Origin: CAZYWA01 sp964650975 [NCBI: uncultured bacterium]
GTDB lineage: Bacteria > JADJOY01
Reading direction: 5' to 3'
Assembly: GCA_964650975.1 (NCBI GenBank)
Contig: CAZYWA010000493.1
Span: 1-6,045 of the forward strand
DNA: 6,045 nucleotides
Shown: piece after piece, positions 1-5,933 of the stretch
Layout: the number at the start of each line of letters is the position of its first letter
How positions within the stretch are numbered: the stretch's first letter is position 1
The notes under the pieces: model-generated
Databases searched by the model: none
Told to the model about the DNA's origin: nothing
The model's input: the letters and a program-made list of their open reading frames with translations, nothing else
Translations under genes and position numbers: made by a program

Positions 1-1063
1 TGACCCGGCCGCGCATCGGGGCCTCGGTCAGGAGCTGGACGAGACCGTTGGCCGTGGTGGTGAAGGTCTGGGTGGCGCCGCCGAGCAGCATCAGTGCCAG
101 GCCGAAGAGCCGGTAGTCGGGCATCAGTGCCGCGAGCGTGCAGGTCGCTCCGAAGAGCGCCGCTGCAAAAACCAGGACCGCCAGGCGAGGTTTCGCGCGC
201 CGCGCCGATCCGAGCGCGCCGGCCACCGAGCCGAGCGCCATGGTCGAGGTGAGGAAGCCGTATTCGCCGGGGCCTTCGCGGAACACGGTCACCGACATGG
301 TCGAGATGAAGATCGGGAAGTTGAGGCCGAAGGTGCCGATCACGAACAGCATGAGCAGGATGGTCTTGAGGTCGGGGCGCGACCAGACGTAACGGAAGCC
401 GTCGAGGAGACCGGGGTTCGGGCGGGGCGGGCGCTCTGGTCGCGAGGGATCCGAGCCGCGTGGCTCGCGGTGCAGGTTGGGGACGCGGAGCAACGTGAGC
501 GAGCCGAGCACGGCCACGAACGACGCGGCGTTGACGAGGAACACCGGGCCCGACCCGACCTTCGCGATCAGCACGCCGGCGACGGCGGGGCCGATCATTC
601 GCGCGGTGTTGAAGGAGGTGGAGTTGAGCGCGACGGCGTTCGAGAGATCGGTGTCGCCGACCAGCTCGGAAACGAAGGTCTGACGCACGGGTCCGTCGAA
701 CGCGGTGACGCATCCCAGCAGGAGCGCGAACGCGTCGACGTGCCAGAGCCGCACCAGACCGGAGACCGTGAGCAAGCCGAGCCCCAGCGCGAGCGCGCCC
801 ATGGCGCCTTGCGTGACGAAGAGCAGCTTCCGCTTGTCGAAGCGATCGGCGGCGAGGCCGGTGAGCGGCAGCAGCAGAAGCTGCGGCCCGAACTGGAGGG
901 CCATCACCACGCCCACCGCGGTGGCGTTGTGGCGCGTGAGCTGGGTGAGGACGATCCAGTCCTGCGCGATCCGCTGCATCCAGGTGCCGACGTTGGAGAC
1001 GAAGGCACCCGCCGCCCACACCCGGTAGTTGAAGCTCGAGAGGGAGCGGAAGGTGCCCTTCAT
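1..1063 (-). CDS. MFS exporter, MFS_3 (EntS-like) family, 3'-truncated by window edge
   Basis: This minus-strand gene reads open from an ATG at 1063 to the left edge (354 codons, last complete codon at 2-4), so the C-terminus is missing. The translation is strongly hydrophobic, with repeated membrane segments. Near the N-terminus it has the stretch GTWMQRIAQDWIVLTQLT (residues 26-43), which I recognise as characteristic of the MFS_3 / 'transmembrane secretion effector' family that includes the enterobactin exporter EntS. Residues 69-79 (GLAADRFDKRK) are the MFS motif A loop between TM2 and TM3. A hydrophilic Pro/Arg-rich stretch around residues 190-210 fits the central loop between the two six-helix halves. 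Family members are usually just over 400 residues, so roughly the last two helices are cut off. An in-frame TAA five codons upstream limits the start to this ATG, although no good Shine-Dalgarno precedes it. It should be an inner-membrane, proton-driven exporter; the substrate cannot be read from the sequence. It is transcribed divergently from the propeller gene. Confidence 0.9.
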   Translation of the reverse strand, partial: MKGTFRSLSSFNYRVWAAGAFVSNVGTWMQRIAQDWIVLTQLTRHNATAVGVVMALQFGPQLLLLPLTGLAADRFDKRKLLFVTQGAMGALALGLGLLTVSGLVRLWHVDAFALLLGCVTAFDGPVRQTFVSELVGDTDLSNAVALNSTSFNTARMIGPAVAGVLIAKVGSGPVFLVNAASFVAVLGSLTLLRVPNLHREPRGSDPSRPERPPRPNPGLLDGFRYVWSRPDLKTILLMLFVIGTFGLNFPIFISTMSVTVFREGPGEYGFLTSTMALGSVAGALGSARRAKPRLAVLVFAAALFGATCTLAALMPDYRLFGLALMLLGGATQTFTTTANGLVQLLTEAPMRGRV

Positions 1064-1137
1064 GCCGGCACCACGTTAATCGCGGTTTCGGACGTCCACG
1101 GACGGGCATCGGATCCGCGCCGGTCGCGGCCGTCCCT

Positions 1138-1153
1138 GAAAATAAATAGAATG
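1138..1153. promoter_or_regulatory. AT-rich patch in divergent intergenic region, possible promoter
   Basis: This is the only AT-rich stretch in the 128-bp gap between the divergent MFS and propeller genes. On the plus strand it contains TAGAAT at 1147-1152, one mismatch from the -10 consensus TATAAT, 39 bp upstream of the propeller ATG. The hexamer at the expected -35 distance (1124-1129) does not match TTGACA. On the minus strand the same patch reads TATTTA, which could serve the MFS gene. The location and base composition suggest a promoter; the exact elements are inference. Confidence 0.3.
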
Positions 1154-1180
1154 CCTTCGTCGTAGTCGTATCTACCGATG

Positions 1181-1191
1181 GGGGGAGAAGG
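1181..1191 (+). promoter_or_regulatory. Purine-rich ribosome binding site for the propeller gene
   Basis: GGGGGAGAAGG lies directly before the ATG at 1192. The GGAG core at 1184-1187 leaves a 4-nt spacer, slightly short but usable. It supports the 1192 start, which is also followed by a plausible signal peptide. The other nearby ATG at 1178 is out of frame. Confidence 0.65.
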
Positions 1192-3657
1192 ATGGGATCC
1201 TGGGGCGATTCTCTTCGGGGCCTGGTGGTCGGGTTGGCCGTGGTCCTCGGCCTGACCTGTACGACGGTCCACGCAGCACCGGACCTGCAAGCCCTCCGTG
1301 GACGCGGCGAGACCGTCGATCGCTACGGCCGGGTGGTCTCGAGCCCTTCCGGCGGAAGGGTCAACTACTTGCTCGACCGGCCGGGACTTCACAGCGCACC
1401 TCGGGGCCCCAGCGAGGCGCGGTCCGTGGTCGTCTCCGAGCTGCCGCCGCTCGCCTTCCCAGAGCGGGCACCGGTACCCGCGGGCGCCGGTGCGGCGTGG
1501 CCAGCGGTTGCCGTTTCGGTGCCCTTCACCGAGGAGTGGCGGACCGGCATCTTCGGCAGCGGCATCGGGCTCAGCGGCTTCAACGTCGTGGACCTCGACG
1601 GCGACGGCACGCTCGACATCGTCGCGGGCGGGTCCACCGGCACCTTCGGCTCGAACGACTTCTTCTACGTGCTGCGCCACGACCTGGCCTCGGGAAACTA
1701 CCTGATGCGGTGGGTGAGCGATCTGATCCCGGAGGGCATCAGCCGGATCGCGGTGTTCGACACCGACGGCGATCAGGACCCCGAGATCTACCTGGGCCTG
1801 GTGAACGGCGACGTGCAGATCTTCGACGGCAAGGCTCTCACCCAGAAATCGGTGATTCACGGACCGACCAGCCAGATCAACCAGATCCTGTTCGCCGACG
1901 CCAACAACGACGGCAACAAGGATTTGGTGCTCGTGACCGACAGCAAGACGTACCTCTACAACCCGACCACGCACGCGCTCGAGCTCCAGATCGGCTACGG
2001 CGGGAGCGACGCGAAGGTCGGGAACGTGGACGGTGACGCCGACCTCGAGCTGGTGCTCGCGACCGGCAAGGTGCTGGACGTCAAGGGCAGCACGGTCACC
2101 GTGAAGTGGACCTATCCGTCGGGCGACTTCGGAACACGCCTGGAGCTCGCCAACATCGACGACGATCCCGCGCTCGAGATCGTCGCCGCCTCGGACTGGT
2201 ACTACATCACCGCGTTCGACGCCGATCTCCAGTCGCCCAAGTGGCAGATCCACACCGATCTCGACATCAGCGCGTTTCGCATGGTCGACATCGACGGCGA
2301 CCAGGTCCCCGAGATCTTCTACGGCGACGGCCAGTTCGGCGCGATCCATTGCATGGACGCCAAGACCCAGGCAGAGCGCTGGGAGATCGAGAACCCGGAC
2401 GACGGCGCCACGGACATCGCGGTCGCCGACACCGACGACGACGGCTCGCTCGAGGTGCTGTGGGGTGCCGGGGCCGGCGATACCGGCGCCGACTACCTCT
2501 ACGTGTACGGGGTCAAGAGTCGCACCCAGGAGTGGAAGAGCGCCGATCTCGACGGGCCGTTCACCGCCATCGACACCGGCGACGTGGACAACGACGGCAC
2601 CGTGGACGTGGCGGTGTCCTCGTTCTCCAGCAACAGCGGCTACGACGACGGAATCGTGACCCTCTACGACGGCGCGACCCACAGGATCAAGTGGCAGACC
2701 ACCCCGAACACCTTCGGCGGCGACGCGTGGACCGGCATTCACGACGTGAAGATCGGCGATCTCGACGGCGCCGGGACGAAGGAAGTGGTGGTGGGGACGG
2801 ATCGCCTCTACGACGGCGCGATCTACGTTCTCGATGGCGCGAACGGCACCGTGAAATCGAGCTACGTCTACGACGAGGGCGCGCCCATCTCCTCGCTCGC
2901 GATCGGCGACGCGGAAGGAGATGGTCCCACGGACATCGTCGCCGGGGGTGGCGGCGCGGACACCGGCTCGCCCGGCACCTATGTCTACGTCATCAACGGC
3001 GCGACGGGCGCCGTCAAGTGGCACAGCATCAATCTCGGCAGCCAGTTCTCGGCGGTCGAGCGGGTGCGGATCGCCAACGTCGACGGAGATGCGAACCCGG
3101 AGATCGTCGCGATCGACGGCTGGGCCTACGTGTTCGACGGCGTCACCCACGTCCAGTGGCAGAGCCCGACGTCGAGCTACAACACCCTCGAGGTCGCCGA
3201 CGTGAATGCGGACGGCAAGCCCGACGTCGTCCTCGGGACCACCGACGGCAAGATCGTGGCGCTCGACGGCACCACGCACGCACAGCTCCTGAGCCGCAGC
3301 GTGGCGAGCGGCAACATCGACAGCCTCGCGGTCGCCGACGTCGACGGTGCCGATGGAGCGGACGTGGTGTTCGCGAACGGCGGAAGGCTGAACGTCTACT
3401 CGATCTCCGCCGACAGCCTGTCGTGGCAGAGCCCGGTGCTCGGGGATTCCGTCGGCATCGGCAACGGCATGGCCCTCGCCGACGTGGACGGAGACCGGCA
3501 CTGGGAGATCGTGACCGGAACCGATCACACCATCAACCAGTTCCAGGGGCCCTACGTTTGTGGTTTGCCCGGGCCGGGCCTGGTCGATCCCTGTGCCATT
3601 TTCGCCGACGGATTCGAGTCCGGGGACATGTCGTTCTGGTCCGGCATGAGCCCGTAG
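1192..3657 (+). CDS. Secreted FG-GAP/VCBS-repeat beta-propeller protein with GFESGD tail
   Basis: This encodes an 821-residue exported protein of unknown exact role. Residues 1-28 look like a Sec signal peptide: Arg9, a hydrophobic core at 10-21, and probable cleavage after VHA (26-28). There is no lipobox. Residues 30-95 are a Pro/Ala/Arg-rich linker. From 134 to 772 there are 14 acidic loops of the FG-GAP/VCBS type, with starts at about 134, 190, 236, 278, 321, 366, 413, 464, 523, 573, 629, 670, 716 and 764. DLDGDGTLD (134-142) is typical. Such loops bind calcium in integrin-alpha-like propellers. Most blades also carry a strand ending in Trp (KWQ, RWE, EWK, KWH), like PQQ-type propeller strands. 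The C-terminus has Cys790, Cys801 and FADGFESGDMSFWS (804-817), an ending I recall from other secreted bacterial proteins and whose function I do not know. Start choice rests on the strong RBS and signal peptide. By family, a surface adhesion, ligand-binding or scaffold role is possible; no catalytic motif is seen. Confidence 0.9.
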   Translation: MGSWGDSLRGLVVGLAVVLGLTCTTVHAAPDLQALRGRGETVDRYGRVVSSPSGGRVNYLLDRPGLHSAPRGPSEARSVVVSELPPLAFPERAPVPAGAGAAWPAVAVSVPFTEEWRTGIFGSGIGLSGFNVVDLDGDGTLDIVAGGSTGTFGSNDFFYVLRHDLASGNYLMRWVSDLIPEGISRIAVFDTDGDQDPEIYLGLVNGDVQIFDGKALTQKSVIHGPTSQINQILFADANNDGNKDLVLVTDSKTYLYNPTTHALELQIGYGGSDAKVGNVDGDADLELVLATGKVLDVKGSTVTVKWTYPSGDFGTRLELANIDDDPALEIVAASDWYYITAFDADLQSPKWQIHTDLDISAFRMVDIDGDQVPEIFYGDGQFGAIHCMDAKTQAERWEIENPDDGATDIAVADTDDDGSLEVLWGAGAGDTGADYLYVYGVKSRTQEWKSADLDGPFTAIDTGDVDNDGTVDVAVSSFSSNSGYDDGIVTLYDGATHRIKWQTTPNTFGGDAWTGIHDVKIGDLDGAGTKEVVVGTDRLYDGAIYVLDGANGTVKSSYVYDEGAPISSLAIGDAEGDGPTDIVAGGGGADTGSPGTYVYVINGATGAVKWHSINLGSQFSAVERVRIANVDGDANPEIVAIDGWAYVFDGVTHVQWQSPTSSYNTLEVADVNADGKPDVVLGTTDGKIVALDGTTHAQLLSRSVASGNIDSLAVADVDGADGADVVFANGGRLNVYSISADSLSWQSPVLGDSVGIGNGMALADVDGDRHWEIVTGTDHTINQFQGPYVCGLPGPGLVDPCAIFADGFESGDMSFWSGMSP
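1591..3507 (+). repeat. Fourteen-unit FG-GAP calcium-loop repeat array (protein level)
   Basis: Fourteen loops of the pattern D/N-x-D-x-D-x-x-x-D/E occur at spacings of 41 to 59 residues, averaging about 48, which is the size of one propeller blade. Canonical units include 1 (DLDGDGTLD), 8 (DVDNDGTVD) and 12 (DVNADGKPD). Units 5 (NIDDDPALE), 9 (DLDGAGTKE) and 10 (DAEGDGPTD) are degenerate at one or more ligand positions. The repeats are divergent in DNA sequence, so this is an old protein-level array and not a recent tandem duplication. Confidence 0.85.
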
Positions 3658-3697
3658 CAACGCCCGTTGGAGGTGCTGCGCTCTTCCGCGCCGTGGC

Positions 3698-3727
3698 GAT
3701 CGATCGGCCCGCAGCGACCCATCGATC
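3698..3727. repeat. Inverted repeat downstream of propeller gene
   Basis: Arms GATCGAT (3698-3704) and ATCGATC (3721-3727) are perfect 7-bp complements around a 16-nt interior, with two further G-C pairs possible after one mismatch. It lies 41 bp beyond the propeller stop. There is no following T-run, so it is not a standard intrinsic terminator; it could be a weak RNA hairpin or a chance structure, since GATCGAT-like words are common in this DNA. Confidence 0.3.
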
Positions 3728-3889
3728 CCGATCCTGCTAACGGCGGGACGCGGCGCATGCTTGGGGTGGCAGCGGCAGGGAGGTGGAAGGTCGCCCGTCC
3801 CGGCTGCCTTTCGACGTGTGGACTCGCGAAGGGCGGCTGCTCGCACCCGTCGTGAGTGCTCCACCGGCTTGTCGCGTTTCGCCCTCAAA

Positions 3890-3908
3890 TCGAGACATTT
3901 TCGAGACA
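3890..3908. repeat. Tandem TCGAGACA octamer, possible regulator-binding site
   Basis: TCGAGACA occurs at 3890-3897 and again, exactly, at 3901-3908, separated by TTT. The 11-bp period places both copies on nearly the same face of the helix. The pair lies about 115-130 bp upstream of the start site predicted from the sigma-54-like promoter, a distance typical of enhancer-binding-protein sites. The repeat is seen directly; its role is inferred. Confidence 0.4.
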
Positions 3909-3938
3909 CACGCCTCGGTCATCGCGGCGTGGACCGCT

Positions 3939-3950
3939 GCGCGTACGCGC
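3939..3950. repeat. Perfect 12-bp palindrome GCGCGTACGCGC
   Basis: This self-complementary 12-mer has no mismatch and lies between the tandem octamer and the sigma-54-like site, centred roughly 78 bp upstream of the predicted transcription start. It could be a dimeric regulator site. In such GC-rich DNA a palindrome of alternating G and C is also fairly likely by chance. Confidence 0.3.
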
Positions 3951-3996
3951 CGGTAGCGACCACCGTCGACTCTCCTCACGATTCCGCCGCAGGCAC

Positions 3997-4012
3997 TGGC
4001 CCCGACCTTGCT
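3997..4012 (+). promoter_or_regulatory. Sigma-54 (RpoN)-type -24/-12 promoter upstream of the hydrolase-like gene
   Basis: TGGCCCCGACCTTGCT matches the consensus TGGCACG-N4-TTGCW at 10 of 12 specified positions. The invariant GG (3998-3999) and GC (4010-4011) are separated by the required 10 bp. It is on the coding strand, would start transcription near 4022-4024, and would give a leader of about 58 nt before the ATG at 4081. Sigma-54 promoters need an activator ATPase bound upstream; candidate sites lie at 3890-3908 and 3939-3950. The match is visible, its activity is inferred. Confidence 0.5.
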
Positions 4013-4068
4013 AGCCAGCGAGGTGCGGCAGAAATCAATCGCGCGGGCGCCTGGCGAGTGCGCTTCGC

Positions 4069-4076
4069 AGGGGGGA
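4069..4076 (+). promoter_or_regulatory. Ribosome binding site deciding the ATG at 4081
   Basis: AGGGGGGA ends 4 nt before ATG 4081, but only 1 nt before the adjacent in-frame GTG at 4078. The spacing favours the ATG and so a 614-residue product. Confidence 0.55.
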
Positions 4077-4080
4077 CGTG

Positions 4081-5925
4081 ATGAGGATTGGCGGCGAACG
4101 GGAGAGCTCCGTCTGGACCTGGATTTCCACGATCGCGGCGATGGCCCTGTGGGCCGGATCGATCGGTACCGCTGGCGCCACCACGCCGCCGCGCTTCGGC
4201 GGCGAGGACATCTTGGCCAGCGACTACAGCTATCTCACGTCGGTGGGCGCCAACGTCTACGAGGTCGGTGTCTCGTGGGCGAAGCTCATGCCGGATGGCG
4301 TGACGCTCGACGCCAACGCGATCGCGGCGCTCGATCGCGACGTGCGGAACGCCTACAACGCCGGCGTCCGGCAGATGCTGATCCGGGTGACGCCGTCGGG
4401 CGGCGAGTTCGCGCCGTTCGCGGGCCCCAAGAGCGGCTGGCCGGTCGACACCACCGCCTACACCTACAAGGACGGCGAGTACCTCGGGAATCAGGTGGCG
4501 GCCGGCACCGAGTCCTATCCGCCCAAGGTGCTGACGCTCGACACGGCGGGAGACACCTCGCCCTGGTACGACTTCGTGCACCTGCTCGCGACCCGCTACG
4601 ACGGCAACACCGTCGATCCGCTCGATTCCAGCAAGAAGCTGCCGCGCATCGATCTGTGGTCGTGCGTCGAGCAGCCCGACCAGAAGACCTCCTGGTACGG
4701 AACGTCGATGGATTACTACGGCGGCGTCGGCGGCAACGCGGCGGTGGGGACCCTGCCGAGCTTCGCTCGCGCGGTGAAGGCGTCGAGCGCCACGGCGGTG
4801 GTGGAGGCGGGCGGCTTCTCGAGCACCGAGGTCGGCCTCTACCTGGTCCACGAGATGGGGCGCGCGCACGGCAACACCTACGACGCCGCGGTGCGCGCGT
4901 ACGGTGTCAGTTACTTCAACACCGACTACCCGATGCAGCAGGCGCTCGAGGTCAACATCTCGGACGCCGACCTCTTCACCCAGTTCGAGAACGATCCGGA
5001 GCGGACCCAGGCGCGGCTCATGATCGATCGCGCGTTCGACCCCACGGTCGCCGGCTTCTACGACGTGGTGGCGATCCACAGCTACGACAACTGGCAGATG
5101 CTCGAGGACGTGATCGGCTTCTACCGCAGCCGGATGGCGGCGCCCAAGCCGGTGTGGATCACCGAGCTCGGCTTCATCGACTCTCCTCCCAACAACCAGG
5201 ACAGCATGCTCACGGAGGAGGACCAGGCGTCGTGGCTGGTGAAGAAGCTGGTGATCGGTCTGTCCGACGGCATCGAGCACATGAGCTACTCGCCGGTCTT
5301 CGGGTTCGCGGGCTACGCGGAGATCTACCCGTCGACCACGACGGAGCGGCTGGCGCGGCGCAGCTACCAGCTCATCGGGCGCGCGCTCAACGAGTCGAGC
5401 GGCTATCGCTACGGCAGCACGTTCACGAGTGGCGGCACGGAGTTCCACGTGTTCGATCACAGCGACGGGGCCTCGCACATCGCCGTCGCGTGGCGCGCCA
5501 GCGACTCGGCGCAGCAGGACGCTCGCGCGATCCTGGGCGTTCCGGGCGCCGCGAGCTTCCGGGTGCTCGACGACGTCGAGCACGTGATCTCGACCGGCGA
5601 CGGCAACGTCACCTTCGGCACGGCGCCGCTCGCGGTGTTCTGGAGCACGGCGACGCTCGACGCCGACGGCGACGGTGTCCCGGCTCCGGTCGACTGCAAC
5701 GACACCGACGCCACGGAGAGCCCGGACCTTCCGGAAGACGCGAACAACGGCAAGGACAACGACTGCGATCCGGTGACCCCGTCGGGCTCCGGTTGCGGCT
5801 CGATCGCCAGCTCGGCGGACGGGATGGGTACCCTCTCGGCCGACGCCGGGAGCTTCGGCGCGTGGCTGCTGGCGATCTCGCTGGGACGGGCGGCGCGCCG
5901 CCGCGGCGGCCGTCGGGCGCGCTGA
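4081..5925 (+). CDS. Secreted TIM-barrel glycoside hydrolase-like protein with MopE motif and MYXO-CTERM-like tail
   Basis: The product is 614 residues. Residues 1-33 resemble a Sec signal peptide (Arg2, Arg7, hydrophobic core at about 14-29, cleavage after AGA at 31-33). Residues about 37-430 look like a clan GH-A (beta/alpha)8 barrel: an early strand with GVSWAKLMPDG, a WYDFVHLLATRYDG helix that commonly precedes the acid/base strand, WSCVEQPD (193-200) where WxxWNEPx is expected, AIHSYD (331-336), and PVWITELGF (357-365) with Glu362 as the evident nucleophile. Because the acid/base motif reads Glu197-Gln198 and not Asn-Glu, activity is uncertain. Residues about 440-521 form a probable beta domain. 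Residues 527-562 match the MopE-type metal-binding motif (DADGDG, DCNDTDA, NNGKDNDCD). The tail has GCGS (Cys572), a short hydrophobic stretch (592-601) and an Arg-rich end (603-614), like a MYXO-CTERM sorting signal. GH family and substrate cannot be assigned by eye; GH39/GH5-like barrels are the nearest impression. Confidence 0.88.
   Translation: MRIGGERESSVWTWISTIAAMALWAGSIGTAGATTPPRFGGEDILASDYSYLTSVGANVYEVGVSWAKLMPDGVTLDANAIAALDRDVRNAYNAGVRQMLIRVTPSGGEFAPFAGPKSGWPVDTTAYTYKDGEYLGNQVAAGTESYPPKVLTLDTAGDTSPWYDFVHLLATRYDGNTVDPLDSSKKLPRIDLWSCVEQPDQKTSWYGTSMDYYGGVGGNAAVGTLPSFARAVKASSATAVVEAGGFSSTEVGLYLVHEMGRAHGNTYDAAVRAYGVSYFNTDYPMQQALEVNISDADLFTQFENDPERTQARLMIDRAFDPTVAGFYDVVAIHSYDNWQMLEDVIGFYRSRMAAPKPVWITELGFIDSPPNNQDSMLTEEDQASWLVKKLVIGLSDGIEHMSYSPVFGFAGYAEIYPSTTTERLARRSYQLIGRALNESSGYRYGSTFTSGGTEFHVFDHSDGASHIAVAWRASDSAQQDARAILGVPGAASFRVLDDVEHVISTGDGNVTFGTAPLAVFWSTATLDADGDGVPAPVDCNDTDATESPDLPEDANNGKDNDCDPVTPSGSGCGSIASSADGMGTLSADAGSFGAWLLAISLGRAARRRGGRRAR
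5659..5767 (+). other. MopE-type putative metal-binding motif (protein segment)
   Basis: Residues 527-562 of the hydrolase-like protein carry DADGDG, then DCNDTDA, then NNGKDNDCD, with Cys539 and Cys562. This is the pattern of the putative metal-binding motif common in Myxococcota extracellular proteins and named after MopE. It probably binds calcium or another divalent metal and may be closed by a Cys539-Cys562 disulfide. It works here as a spacer between the catalytic-type region and the sorting tail. Confidence 0.75.
5791..5922 (+). other. MYXO-CTERM-like C-terminal sorting tail (protein segment)
   Basis: Residues 571-614 comprise GCGS with Cys572, a Ser/Ala/Gly/Asp linker, a short hydrophobic run GAWLLAISLG (593-602) and a terminal cluster of eight arginines. 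The order Cys motif, hydrophobic helix, basic end is that of MYXO-CTERM, whose invariant Cys is processed by myxosortase before surface anchoring. It differs from the standard form: only one Cys, about 20 residues before the hydrophobic run, and a short hydrophobic core. Confidence 0.6.
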
Positions 5926-5933
5926 GGGTCGGC

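Larger units (their letters stand above)
3658..4080. other. 423-bp non-coding region between the two secreted-protein genes
   Basis: No convincing gene was found here. The open frames present use mixed third positions, unlike the strong G/C preference of the flanking genes, and their translations are Arg/Ser-rich without recognisable domains. Immediately after the propeller stop is a short inverted repeat (CAACGCCCGTTG, 3658-3669). A second follows at 3698-3727. Neither has a T-tract. The downstream half holds the tandem octamer, the 12-bp palindrome and the sigma-54-like site listed separately, suggesting this gap is mainly the control region of the 4081 gene. Confidence 0.6.

Noticed and set aside
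470-1165. Plus-strand 231-codon frame over the MFS gene
   Set aside because: The translation is dominated by Glu, Arg, Gly and His with no domain and lies antisense to a clear membrane transporter.
1249-1263. Lipoprotein signal at Cys23 of the propeller protein
   Set aside because: The residues before Cys23 (Gly-Leu-Thr) do not fit the lipobox, and a standard VHA cleavage site follows at 26-28.
3658-3727. Intrinsic terminator after the propeller gene
   Set aside because: Short inverted repeats exist (3658-3669 and 3698-3727), but none is followed by a T-tract and the first has almost no loop.
3869-3897. Sigma-70-type promoter beginning with TTGTCG near 3869
   Set aside because: No -10-like hexamer occurs at 16-18 bp spacing (the candidates are CGAGAC or GAGACA).
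1060-3909. Minus-strand open frame of 949 codons covering the whole propeller gene
   Set aside because: It is antisense to a gene with clear signal peptide, domains and RBS. Its repetitive Val/Asp/Gly/His/Arg-rich translation is the mirror of the acidic-loop repeats, and long antisense frames are expected with high GC third positions.
3761-4081. 106-codon TTG-start frame whose TGA overlaps the ATG at 4081, suggesting translational coupling
   Set aside because: The overlap is suggestive, but third-position use is mixed, the translation is Arg/Ser-rich without domain, there is no good RBS, and the frame would run through the sigma-54-like site and repeats.
3976-5583. Minus-strand open frame of 535 codons antisense to the hydrolase-like gene
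   Set aside because: Arg/Val/His/Ala-rich low-information translation with no domain; it mirrors a well-supported plus-strand gene.
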